From the NCBI GenBank assembly GCA_030704615.1, contig CM060734.1, positions 62,390,042 through 62,454,041 on the forward strand: a DNA stretch of 64,000 bases, given 5' to 3'. The DNA comes from Takakia lepidozioides. Taxonomy: Eukaryota; Streptophyta; Takakiopsida; Takakiales; Takakiaceae. Under the pieces are notes generated by a model that was given only the letters and a program-made list of their open reading frames with translations, made no database searches and was not told the DNA's origin. Positions 9,482-19,429 of this stretch are shown in pieces (positions within the stretch are counted from its first letter, which is position 1; each line of letters begins with the position of its first letter). The translations under genes and the position numbers were made by a program.

Positions 9482-10760
9482 TAACCAATCCCCATCTGGA
9501 ACCATCTCAAGAGGTGGAGTCTAGCATCCCATATGCCAACCTCTAGAGCATCGATCACACACCAACATGGTGGCTGCCCCTTTAGCAGACCCACACAACA
9601 TGCACCTCAAACCTGCAGATACCACTACCAGGTTTGGGTCAATCCTGCCATCGACATTCGGAAGGTGACATGGCGCACAATTACGCACATGGTCCTTCCA
9701 AGTTATGCCATCCCGACCCTCCAAGACCAAGACGCCTGAGGGCAAGACCTCTCGAACCCTCAAAATAACACGTCCTGCAGTCACATCCAGGGTTGTAGGA
9801 GCAGTCTGCTGCAGATAGACATAGTCACCAGGGTTGAATCTCCGAACCCCAGGACGATAGCCCCCACCACGTATGGTAGCATACCTCAACGTATCACGGT
9901 GTTGTGCAATGGCAAGGTTCTCGAAAGCCATGGGCATGACTCTCTTGAACAACTCTGCACGCTGCTCACATGCACGTGCCCACACGTCCGGATCGTCAAG
10001 GTTAAGAACTGTAGCAGTTTCTCTGCGAATGGATGTAGGCAAATCCGGCTCTCGGCCAAAGAGAAGAAAGTATGGTGAGAAGGAGGCAAGTGATGCTTGC
10101 TTGCTGAACCTATAGCCCATGGCTAACCAGGGTAACTGAAGGTCCCAATCTCCTAGGTGTCCCTTCTGCAAGCCATACTTGCGCAAACCCCTCTTTACTG
10201 TCTGAACAACTCTCTCTGCCAAGCCATCGGCCTCAGGATGATCCCGAGAAGTGGTGCGGTGGTCTATCAAGGCCTTGTCACACAAAGCCTGAAACTCCCC
10301 CAAGAACTCTCTCCCTTGGTCCGTGAGTACCTCAGCTGGAGCACCAAATCGGCTAAGCACACAATCCAAGAATGCATACGCAGCTCCCTCACTAGCCTTA
10401 TCAGGCAATGGAACCAATTCAATCCACTTGGAGAAGTGCTCCACCATCATCAACACGTACTTGTTGTGGCGCATGGTCAGTGGCAACGGCCCTGCGAAGT
10501 CAAGACTCCACCTGTAGCCCAATCCCATGATCGGAAGAGGGTGCAATTGTGGAGAAGGGGCGTTGAATGAAGCACGCCCCTGTCACACACCATGCACCTA
10601 GCCACAAATTGTTGCACCTCTGTGTGCATACCACGCCACCAATACTGCCCCTGCAGTAGACTATGAGTGCGTCGCACCCCAAAATGCCCAACTCCTCATG
10701 GGCATGGCGCACTAACCGTGCCGCTGTGTTGGGTGAGGCACAATCCTCACTCGACCATCC
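9482..10760 (-). pseudogene. DDE integrase with C-terminal PHD finger, element A/C
   Basis: The frame 9521-10546 is intact for 341 residues: catalytic core with SLDFAGPL (first Asp), VLTDQGREF (second Asp) and HPEADGLAERVV (Glu), then the beta-barrel C-terminal domain (VREVLPSGVLVLEGRDG) and most of a PHD finger (CMLCGSAKG, CDRCSRGWHMGC). Compared with element B, TTG has become TAG after MGC, truncating the PHD finger before its last Cys pair. Upstream, the HHCC zinc-binding domain (10547-10760) is broken by frameshifts. The core would integrate the cDNA; the PHD may read histone tails. Confidence 0.88.
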
Positions 10761-11994
10761 TCCCACACTCGGAGCAGGTGTGTCCCCTCGCACTTGAACC
10801 TCTTGGCTCGTTGTAGGATCGATCCCTCTCCTTGGCAGTCACAGTGGCTGCCGTGTCTCCAGTGCGGAGGTAGTCCAACACAACTGAATCCTCATGTATA
10901 TCTTTGGCGCCACCTTGCTCATTGCTGGCCTCAGGGACCTCAGACACTTGATCTACAGTCATCCCTGTTGCAGGTCCAACCTGGCCTTCCGCTGCCAAGA
11001 TACACAGAAATGCAGATGCATGCCATCCGGGCACCATCTCCTCGTCCGTCTCACCATGCCACCGAGCTCCAGTGTCATCCTGTTGGCTCGTGCATGGATT
11101 GCGACTCAACCATCTGCATTGCGATTGACCAAACCCGGTCGATGCACCACCTGAAAGTCATACTCTTGAAGGATGAGTGCCACCGTGCAAGCTTCCCGTA
11201 AGCTTGTCTGACTCCATCAACCACTTGAGTGGTTGGTGATCCGTGACAAGGGTGAAGAGATTGCCGTATAGATAGCACCTGAAGTGTGCCACGGCCCACA
11301 CTGCAGCTAAGCATTCTCCCTCATATGAGCTATACTTAGACTCTGCAGCATTGTTCGAGCGGCTAGCATAAGCCACTACGAACTCTCTTCCCTCATCATC
11401 CACCTGTGTGAGCACCGCTCCAAGCCCTAGCATGCTCCAATCTGTATGCAGCTGAAAAGGACGCCCCCTGATAGGTCGTCTCAAGATGGGCGCCGAGGTC
11501 AACCTCGCCTTGAGCTCTTGGAAAGCTTGTTCCTGCTCATCTTCCCACTGCCACTCCTGGTCCACCTTGGTCAGCTTGGTTAGAGCCTTTGCAATGGCAC
11601 TAAATCCCTTAACAAACCGTCTGTAATAGTTTGCTAACCCCATGAAAGCTCGAACTCGGCTCACATCCGTGGGGCGTGGAACCTGTGCAATGGACTCTAC
11701 CTTAGTCTGTTGTACCCCCAATCCTCCAGGATATATCATGTGACCCAGATATTCAATCTGGTTGTGGAAAAACTTGCACTTGCCCGGATGTAACTTCAAT
11801 CTGTGCGTCCTCAAGCGCTCAAATACCCCCTGAAGGTGTCTCTCATGCTCCTCCACCGTAGCACTAAAGATGATGATGTCATCTATGTAGCACCGAGCAA
11901 ACTCCACCCCTGCTAGAATCCTGTCCATGACTCTTTGAAACTCAGCGGGAGCGTTTTTAAGCCCAAATGGTAAGAACCGCCACTGTATAGGCAA
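10761..11994 (-). pseudogene. RNase H and reverse transcriptase 3' half, element A/C
   Basis: The 11158-11994 frame has FGLKNAPAEFQRVMDRIL and the catalytic CYIDDIIIF of the reverse transcriptase, the LDP-free thumb, then RNase H-like FQLHTDWSMLGLGAVL and YSSYEGECLAAVWAV. Small deletions near 11180 and 10770 shift the frame. Very close to 21261-22519 of element B. Confidence 0.85.
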
Positions 11995-12501
11995 TCCTTC
12001 CCGTGCTCATTGATCCCCCAGAATGCCGTCTTTGCTTATCCGCCTCCTTGATCGGCAACTGGTGATATCCGGATTGTAAATCCAACGTGCTAAAGACCTT
12101 GGAATGCCCAATGGCATCAAGATCTCCTCTGGTGTCGGCATGGCATACCTATGGACTTGGTCTGACGATTTACAGGCCGGTAATCACCGCACATACGTCT
12201 CTCCGTCCAATTGCCATAGACATCCTTCTTAGCTGGCATCACTGTGGCTGAAGCATACTCTCCACCAGAGAGCTCCACCAATTCTGCCTCCCAGAGATCT
12301 TGAGTCCTCATCTGAATCAAAGACCTCTCCATGTCACTATATCTATAGGTCTCCGAAAGATTGGCGTGTCAGTGGCCAACTCAATACGGATCTCTTGACC
12401 CTTCAGTGCTCCCAAGTCCTTCAAACTGAAGGCAAAGCAATTCCTGTAAGCCCTCAGGAACCGCCGTATACGTCGTCTCTCTCCTCCGGTGACAATGGGT
12501 C
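11995..12501 (-). pseudogene. Reverse transcriptase 5' half, element A/C, cut by element B
   Basis: Carries SGGEYASATVMPAKKD, RRMCGDYRPVNRQTK and SGYHQLPIKEADKQKT-type sequence in shifted frames. Begins exactly at the insertion point of element B: the sequence resumes on the other side at 24547 with only GGTC (12498-12501 and 24547-24550) duplicated. Confidence 0.85.
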
Positions 12502-12860
12502 TGTCAAGTTAAATAAGCACAGTGTGAAAACAGCTAGAATAAAACTAGTTATTTGTATTTAACACTTGGATTTAGGTCAAGTGTTAAATCAGGTGTCAAG
12601 TTTAGTTTGACACCTGTCTGTCTTATTCTTCACGAGATGCGGTCACAGTCGCGCGCTCATCTCTCTCGAGTGAGCCTGCTCGACCGAGCTCCTGCATTGT
12701 TGAGGACTGAGTGTGCTTATGATGGGAGTGTAGGTTGTTGTGGGGTGGAGTCCCCATAGCTTGGGGTTCCCCTGGCTCGACTTATATTTTAAAGAGTGAT
12801 CTTGAGGGATTGCATATTTCTTGTGTTGAGAGTGTGTGTCCTTTACAAGTTTGTTTATCA
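12502..12860 (+). repeat. Block X1 (A1) of element B
   Basis: 359 bases starting TGTCAAGTTAAATAAGC. It shares with X2 of the same element the private variant TTAAAGAGTGATCTTGAG and GTGTCCTTTACAAGTTT, so X1 and X2 descend from one transcript. Followed by CTCGAGAGAGATGATC, a short border sequence common to all three 5' ends (possible primer-binding region). Confidence 0.92.
12559..12615 (+). promoter_or_regulatory. Two adjacent hairpins inside block X
   Basis: Hairpin 1 (12559-12587): arms TTAACACTTG and CAAGTGTTAA around a 9-base loop. Hairpin 2 (12591-12615): arms AGGTGTCAA and TTGACACCT around a 7-base loop. The arms are perfect and recur in all five X copies, apart from a C-to-T change in hairpin 2 of A/C. 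They could act in RNA dimerisation, polyadenylation or strand transfer; function unknown. Confidence 0.75.
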
Positions 12861-13065
12861 CTCGAGAGAGATGATCGTTATCTAGTGTGCTGGTGCTAAG
12901 CTAGATACAATGTTTGTTTTAGCATTATTATAATACATATCTTGGGCGGGAGTCCATCTGGCCTTGCTTTTTTCGCTGGTCTGTGCGCAAGAGCATAGGT
13001 GCTGTACAGTCCATTAGAGGAGAAAGGAGAAGTTTCAGAGATGGAGAAGGCAGCGGACAGGCATT

Positions 13066-13600
13066 GAGGGAATGTGTGCTGGTGCTGGACTTCGGATCGC
13101 AGTATACGCATCTTATCACCGTCGTGTCCGACAGTTCTCTATTTGCCCCTTTTGCTTACCTGCTGGTACCGCCCTTGGAAGCCATTCAGGGGGCTCAATC
13201 CCTCCGTTAATAATTCTCTCAGGTGGACCCCGTTCTGTCCATGAAGAGGGCTCTCCCAACTGTGGCCTGATGGCTTCTTCGAGTACACAAGGAATCATGG
13301 GATCGTAGTGCTTGGCGTTTTAACGGCTGCACCTTATTGTCAAAGTGCTGGGAGGAGAGGTCAAGCAGGCGGAGAGCCAAGAGTATGGCGCATGTAAATA
13401 GCTGCTGTGAAGGATAGTAAACTATATGGGTGATGCAGAGAGCTTCTCAAACCCGGTCGTGTGGATGAGTCATGGTGATGAGGCAGTTAACGTTCACCAG
13501 GCTTTCACGTCGTAGCCACCAGTTTTGCAGGGCAACATTGCTGCCATTGAGACAGCGCTGCTTGGAATTTATGCTCTTCAATATCATCCCGAGGGTTTTG
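13066..13600 (+). pseudogene. Captured GMP synthase cDNA fragment (glutamine amidotransferase part)
   Basis: Reads, with frameshifts and stops, through the N-terminal domain of GMP synthase: CVLVLDFGSQYTHLIT, ILSGGPRSVHEEGSPN, SQEYG, VVWMSHGDEAV, LQGNIAAIE and LQYHPEG. The segment around the catalytic Cys (GICYG in the family) is lost. The enzyme makes GMP from XMP. Blocks follow one another without introns, which points to a processed transcript. Sense to the element. Confidence 0.82.
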
Positions 13601-13945
13601 TGGCAAGGCCAGAGGCTGGGACGGACGGGTCTCTCAATCTCATGATCTGGCAGTGCACTTTACCTGGCAAAGCTGGGACTGATTTGGGAAGGGGGATTCT
13701 ACCCAACTGCAATCCATTTCAGCGAGGACTATCCCAGTAAGCCACCCAAGTGCAAGTTTCCCGCAGGCTTCTTTCACCCGAACCTGTATCCGTCAGGCAC
13801 AGTGTGCCTCTCTAACCCTCAATGAGGACTCTGGGTGGAGACCAGCCATCACCGTGAAACAAATTCTGGTTGGCATCCAGGAGCTGCTAGATGCCCAAAT
13901 CCAGCTGACCCAGCACAGACTGAAGCGTACAACTATTCATCCAGG
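13601..13945 (+). pseudogene. Captured UBC9/SCE1 (SUMO E2) cDNA fragment, joined to GMP synthase
   Basis: Directly after the GMP synthase piece: [27 protein letters not shown], then [25 protein letters not shown] (active-site Cys region), [20 protein letters not shown] and [11 protein letters not shown], in three frames because of small indels. UBC9 conjugates SUMO to targets. No introns between blocks. The junction creates a GMP synthase-UBC9 chimera that must have formed by RNA or cDNA joining. Confidence 0.85.
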
Positions 13946-14024
13946 TCGAGAAGTCACAGGTGGACCAGCTCAAGGTCTGAAACTCCCCCAAGTCTGAAAC
14001 CTTCCAAGGCTGTTTACAACATGA

Positions 14025-14290
14025 CAAGAAAGCAGCAGAGATATACCTGCTTACTGGCAAAGAGTCATTGCTAGGAGCTGCATTTGATCCAGAGCTACAC
14101 TCTGTACTGGAGCTGGCCAGTGATGCTGAGCTGTTTGAACTATTGAACATTCTCTATGGACAAAGCCTGCTGAGCCTGCTGTTGAAGTCAGTGGCGCTAG
14201 ACGGAGGTGCTATACGGGCTGCTGGTTTGATCAATGGGTGTTGGATCTTCTTCCTTTGTCCACTCCTTACCTGTGAAGAAGTGCCCTGGT
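14025..14290 (+). pseudogene. Captured fragment of an unidentified host protein
   Basis: One frame reads AAEIYLLTGKESLLGAAFDP then ASDAELFELLNILYGQSLLS, clearly protein-like with acidic and leucine-rich helices, reminiscent of an uncharacterised plastid-type plant protein, but I cannot name it. Not present in the other copies. Confidence 0.4.
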
Positions 14291-14299
14291 GGAAGCTTG

Positions 14300-14450
14300 G
14301 CAGTTGATCCAGTTACTAATGGAAGCCCTACCGCAAACAAAGAGTGTTGCTGAGAGACAAGGAAAGTACCTGGGCAAATCTTTGAACAAGCTGGCACAAG
14401 CAGGTGGTGGTCAGGCTGGGGTCCTTTTGTAGAGATCCTGTGGGCCTTTA
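14300..14450 (+). pseudogene. Captured fragment possibly of type II NAD(P)H dehydrogenase
   Basis: ALPQTKSVAERQGKYLGKSL followed by NKLAQAGGG resembles the LPATAQVA-type segment and following helix of alternative (type II) NAD(P)H dehydrogenases of plant mitochondria. The piece is short, so the call is weak. Confidence 0.35.
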
Positions 14451-15000
14451 ATGAGCAAGTGATCCAACCATACTCTAAGCTCAGGCGTTGAGCAGCCTTA
14501 CAGGTGAAGCTATAGGGTCCCGTGGGAACAATTTCTGCAGCTACACAGGGTGTGTTAGTGGCCTAAGAACAGCTTAGAAATGCTTCAGTGCAAGCCCTGG
14601 AAATTGTGGGCGTCAATGCCCGTTGCAGGAAAACATGAGATGCGAATTAGACCAAGTTGATGGAACTTCAAGCTGGTCTTGGCTTTGGATTCCATGCAAA
14701 GACGGCCACATCACAGCAGGCCGCCTGTCCATAAGCCATGAAGGTGCTGCGCAGTGCATCTACTCTTGAAATCGCCCCACTCGCTGGTTTGTAGTCTCTA
14801 GGTCTCGAGGAGGCAGGCCCACGCGCAGAGAAAAGCAAATCGTGATAACCCCACCCAACTGAGGTCGAGTGTTGGAATTAACGAGCTCTTGGTGCCTGGA
14901 GAATCCTGGAGGGGAACGACCTCGGGAACTCGTAGATAACCTGGGAACAGGTTGTAATGACAAAAGCGTTTTGGTTTAAAAAAAAAAAAACAAAGCCTTT
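14451..15000 (+). other. Unidentified captured/leader sequence of element B ending in an A tract
   Basis: No convincing frame. It ends with an A run (about 14978-14989), after which the leader conserved with copies C and D begins, the same arrangement as in copy D. The A tract may be a captured mRNA tail. Confidence 0.4.
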
Positions 15001-15249
15001 TTGATCTAATTTAAATGTTTAAAGAGCCTGGTTGGTCATATCTTTGTCAAATGAGCTCCGTTTGACTCAGTTTTTTGAGGGGATAGCTGCAGAAAGGGGA
15101 AATCTACCTATCTAGTTTTCTGTTTTTGGGACTCTGCTAAAAATCTATGGAATTTTTAGAGTGTGAGTGTGCCATGAAAGATCCACAATCCTGTCTCTAG
15201 AACCTGTGCTGGTCTATATTAGAGACAAATCTGTGGATGTACTCCTTGT
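15001..15249 (+). other. Conserved family leader, element B
   Basis: Conserved with 6251-6360 and 30050-30300 (reverse complement). Contains the GAGGGGATAGCTGCAG block and ends at the ATG of ORF0. Confidence 0.6.
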
Positions 15250-15998
15250 ATGGCTGGGGGAAATGAGGACGTAATTGAAGGGCAGGTCTCTTCTCTTAGC
15301 CTGTGCACCAAGGGGACAAGATTTATGTTTCCCAAGGAACTCAGACTGATTTGAGTGGAGAACAGTTGGACGAGTTGATTGCATACTGGGAGTCAGGCAT
15401 TAGCAGTAGACAACAGACTGCTGTAGTTGGCATTGAGGGCCTCAATATCGCCTTGGACAGTCAGAACTCTGTTGGAGCCAGCAGTTCTGCAGCTGTAGGT
15501 GAAATACCAAAGTGGGTGAAAGCTAGGCTTGGAACACAGCCAAAGACAGCCCCGGGGACCAAGGTGTTCAGCCACAAGGCCGTGGTGTACTGGAGCAGAG
15601 GAGCAGGAGCTACACAAGTTTGTGCAATCAGACATGGTTGCAGCCGGATACGCTCTGCACAGGGCAACCACGAGCGGGGGTTCATCAGCAATGACATGTT
15701 TGTTGTGCGTGAAGGAGATGCAGTCATTCGCAATGAGGACACCCGCAACCGTCTCAAAGCTTTCGAGTTGAGAGACTATCAGACCCTACCTTTGTTTTCT
15801 TTAGTGTTCAGTGAGCGGGAGATAGGGGAGTATTGCTTTGTCTCTACCTGGCAGAAAGAGGAGGAGGGTTGGTTAGAGCGAGCTACTGTAGCTTGGGACA
15901 AGGTTAGTGGCAGGTTTCTGGACATAGATATACCTCCTACACCTTACCATCATGCAGAGCGAGGCACTTTGAGAGAAGTCTGGCAGTTGATAGCATAG
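15250..15998 (+). pseudogene. ORF0: conserved protein of unknown function, element B
   Basis: About 240 residues conserved in all copies, upstream of gag. The ATG at 15250 matches the start in copy C, but a one-base shift before VSQGTQTD breaks the frame here; from 15303 the frame is open to the stop. Visible blocks: SGEQLDELIAYWESG, PKWVKARLGTQP, SHKAVVYWSRGAG, a REGDAVIRNEDTRNRLK stretch, DYQTLPLFSLVFSEREIG, YCFVSTWQKEEEGWLER and PTPYHHAERGTLREVW. No signal peptide, membrane segment or zinc motif. I do not recognise the family. Conservation across diverged copies suggests it was under selection. Confidence 0.7.
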
Positions 15999-16519
15999 AT
16001 CAGGATTAGATCTTGCTTGGTCGGGCTTCTATTCTTCCCCTCCATCTCTGTACTATTTTCATTACCTTGTACTTGTAGTTGCCAAAGCCTCTCTTGGTGG
16101 AGGCCAGTCAGTCCGGGGTTTTGGGCTGGGATATTCTGCAGGATCAGCATTGCAGCTGGATTTTGGGTGGGGGTGTTGATGTTTTGATTTCTTGTGTTTG
16201 GATCCCCCCAACACCTGCATGCTTGACTGTGCGCCATGTTGGTTTTGTGTGGGCGCTTGCTTTCATAGGGATTAGGCCGGATTTGATCACCGGTCAATCC
16301 TAGAGTATGCTGTCGGTGGTGAGGCTGGAGTGATGACCAGCAAGACCACCAGTGTTTCTTCTATGGGTGAGGCTGGGTTGATGACCAGCCAACCATAGGA
16401 GTTCTTGCGGTGGATGCAGGTGCAGGTGCCCTGAGCCATTGGGATATGACCCTTAACTGCAACAGGTGCCCACCCGTGTCACTATTAGATTAGTACTAGA
16501 GCCTTAGTGTCACGTGGAG
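15999..16519 (+). other. Spacer between ORF0 and gag, element B
   Basis: Conserved in all copies, no long frame, contains a pair of direct repeats around TGATGACCAGC (near 16330 and 16379). Candidate structured RNA. Confidence 0.5.
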
Positions 16520-18440
16520 GAGGTGCACATTGTGAGTGTCATTACGGAGTTACCCAAGGGTTTTGAGGGGAGTACGGCTACAGGCAGTAACAGTGAGAGT
16601 GGGTTCACAAGACGAGGTATTCGGTTCAGACCACCTTCACCGCCACCCTCAATACTGTAGAGTCAGACACAGACTCGGAGGCTTCATCAACAGGTGTGCA
16701 ATTTTCATTCGCCATTGTTGTGGGACGACATGGAGGAGATGTATGGAGCTACCAAGGGGCCTCGTAGGTACTCTGGAGCTGTGGGCACAATCGAGTTGGA
16801 TGACTTTATCCAGGAGTTCGACAGCTGGTGTGATTTGCAGCAGATGCGCAATCCACAGCTATTCACCCCATTCATGGCGTGGAAGGGACTGTTCCAGCAT
16901 TTGGAAGGCCCGCCTATGGACGATTACCACGAGTTCAGGCGAGGACATGAAGCAGAGATTGAGGAGTGGAGGATGTATTGGTCACCTGACTACGTCTCCA
17001 TTACTCGAGGCACGACGACCAGTAGCTGCATCAGTACCAATAGCTCCCACTGCCAGCACTAGTAGTGGAGCAAGTAGTGCTGGTACTTCTGCAGGTGGTA
17101 CCAGTTCAAAAGTGCTACTACTCTCCTGCCACGACTACAACACATGTGCCTAGATTCAACCCGGTGGTGGAGTTCTTCCAGGAGTTGCGAGGAACTACCA
17201 AGGTGTACGGACAGAGAAGCTGCGAAGTTTGCAAGACTTCCAGCGCAAACCCAGTGAGAGCCTGCGAGAGGCGTACACTCGTATGAGGCGCTTGATAAGT
17301 GTGAAAGGGGTTACTGAAGCTCAGGCAATCCAGTTTTGGTATGGAATTCTGGACAAGGAGCTCAAGAAGGGTGCGAGATGCAACCCTGTTACAAGCAGCC
17401 CAACCCACATTAGCAGATGTGTTTCTGCTGGCTGAGCGGATTGAGCTCAACATGGTGGAGGAGCGAGTTGTTACAATTGGATTTGGCAAGGACATGCCTG
17501 TACGGGGCACAGCTGTCAGCCCACAAGGCACAAGGGACTGCCCAACAGCGTGGTCAGGGGGCAAGGTATTGCCCAGCCCAAGTTCCATGGAGCTTACACG
17601 GGACCTCAGGTGCAGAGGCCGTCTCTTTGCAGGCCAACAGCAACCAGGGGTGATATGTTGGACATGTGGAGGACCCCATGTCAAGAGAGATTGCCCAGAG
17701 AGTGGCAGAAGGCCGGCACAAGCACAGCCTGCACAGTTGCAGTGTGGGCATTGTGGCAAGTATGGGCATGGAGATGCCCAGTGTTATGACTTGCATCCTG
17801 AGTTGCGCCCAGGCCAGTTCCGGGAACAATGGTGGCCGGGGGCGAGGTGGACCAGCCCAAAGAGGACGAGGTGGTCGGGCACGAGGTGCAGGCCAAGGGC
17901 AACTCCACATGGCAAGGACGCGGAGGTCAGGGTGTTGACCAAGGCATGGCCAATCGGCTTCAGCAGCTAGAGCAGAGGATCGCTGCCATGGCTATAGCTC
18001 AGGCGGTACCGGCTCCCAGGCGGGATGGCCCACCTCCTGCTCCTGAGGGAGGAGATATGGGAGGCATGGGATTCATGTGCGGAGCAGCACTACCATTAGA
18101 GCAGGTGGAGTCTGCTGCAGCCGTGACTCGAGGAGCAACACGAGTTCCTGAGCCACGAGGTGCAGAGGTGGATTGGATCCACAACGTGGGGAGGCAAGCC
18201 GTCAGGCAAGGCTGCCTCAGTCATTCACCTTGGCGGAGACAGTGTCAACGCCATCCATGGCACCTAGTTCTCGCCCGACTGTTACCGAGGCGGAGGTTAC
18301 TATGCCATTGGGGAGAGCTACACGTGCAGCACTGACACCTGCTACCAAGGCTAGTGCAGCCGGTGTGTTATTGGGGGCAGCCACCTCTGTGTGTCAAGCC
18401 CCACTGTTCTCGGCGACCATGATTGCGACGCCGGGGTGAG
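16520..18440 (+). pseudogene. gag polyprotein with two CCHC zinc knuckles, element B
   Basis: Starts with ELPKGFEGSTATGSNSESGF and a proline-rich RPPSPPPS; no ATG is present, a GTG or a non-standard start would be needed. The capsid-like middle contains LRSLQDFQRKPSESLREAYT and QAIQFWYGILDKELK (retrotransposon gag family). Two knuckles of the CX2CX4HX4C type follow at about 17656-17785: CWTCGGPHVKRDC and CGHCGKYGHGDAQC, then a Gly/Arg-rich stretch (RGRGG) and a Pro/Ala-rich linker. Gag packages the RNA. Several frameshifts. Confidence 0.85.
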
Positions 18441-18599
18441 ACCAGCTGCAGTGTTCAGACTAGCAGCAACACTCTGTGAGAGTGGGAGGTCACTTCATCT
18501 TCTGCGGAGTTAGTGGAAGGTGTAGTGGCAGAGGGATCCTCGGATTTGAGGGTCAAGACTGCCACGGCAGCGCCCTGGCAAGCTGCAGCTGCCAGTTGA

Positions 18600-19140
18600 C
18601 GGAGCTGCCAGCTAGGCCAGCCTTTGAGCGCGCCATGGTGACACCTGGAGTTGTCTTGTTAGACAACCAGGGAGGCATTTTCACTTTGAGTGGACCGGCA
18701 GGCAAGAAGTACCGGCCACTGCGGGTCTTGTTGGACTCAGGAGCTCAGCCACTGATGTTGGGCAGAGCTGCTATTGCAGGTTTGGGCCTCATGGAGGCGG
18801 ATATGGAGCCTTGTCCTTTCCAGATACAGACATCTCTGGGAGGATCAGAGCAGGCTCGGGCATGACACGGCATCAGTTGGCTATTAGACTGCAGCCGGAT
18901 CATCCTGTAGATGGCTCAGTGATGCGAGCCAAGGCCATTGTGACAGACGCGGTCTCTTACGATGTCCTCGTTGGTGGGGCAGTGTTATACCCCATGGGCT
19001 TCACCCTGGATTTCTGGGAGGAGTCAGCATCCTACAGGCCTGGATGGCAGTCAGGGGATGGTCGCCGTGCACAGCTCCCTGTGACATTCATTGGGGGTAT
19101 TGCAGCTGCCAGCGGGGCAAGATGCCAACACTAGCCGCCT
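18600..19140 (+). pseudogene. Retroviral-type aspartic protease, element B
   Basis: Frame with RVLLDSGAQPLMLGRAAI; DSGA is the active-site signature of retropepsins. It follows gag in the order usual for Ty3/gypsy. A frame change at about 18840 separates the rest of the domain (RGMTRHQLAIRLQPDHPVD-like sequence, LVGGAVLYPMGFTLDFW). The protease would cut the polyprotein. Confidence 0.82.
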
Positions 19141-19429
19141 TCACAGCTGCAGTTAGTTGGCCTGGAGAGTTGCTGGAAGGCAATGCCCATGCAGAGGATG
19201 TGCCACCTCCAGCAGAGCAGGATGACATGCATGGTACGGCGGAGTTGCCTGCCATGGTTGCTCACACTCCGTTGTGGGGTACGAGCAAGGATTTGCAGCA
19301 GCTGCTGATGGACGGGTGCAACAAGCTTGGGTAGAAGCTTTTGTACCGTCAGAGAGGAGGAGAGTGTGATTGCACCAGGGCCACCTCAGTTGTCGCCATT
19401 GGACACCACACTCTTGGTGGCAGCGACCG
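19141..19429 (+). other. Linker between protease and methyltransferase, element B
   Basis: Frame 19044-19334 is open but low in recognisable features. A part resembles the equivalent region of A/C. Confidence 0.4.

Noticed and set aside
15303-15998. ORF0 as a BAH domain
   Set aside because: A VREGDAV-like stretch loosely recalls BAH starts, but the rest of the fold signature is missing.
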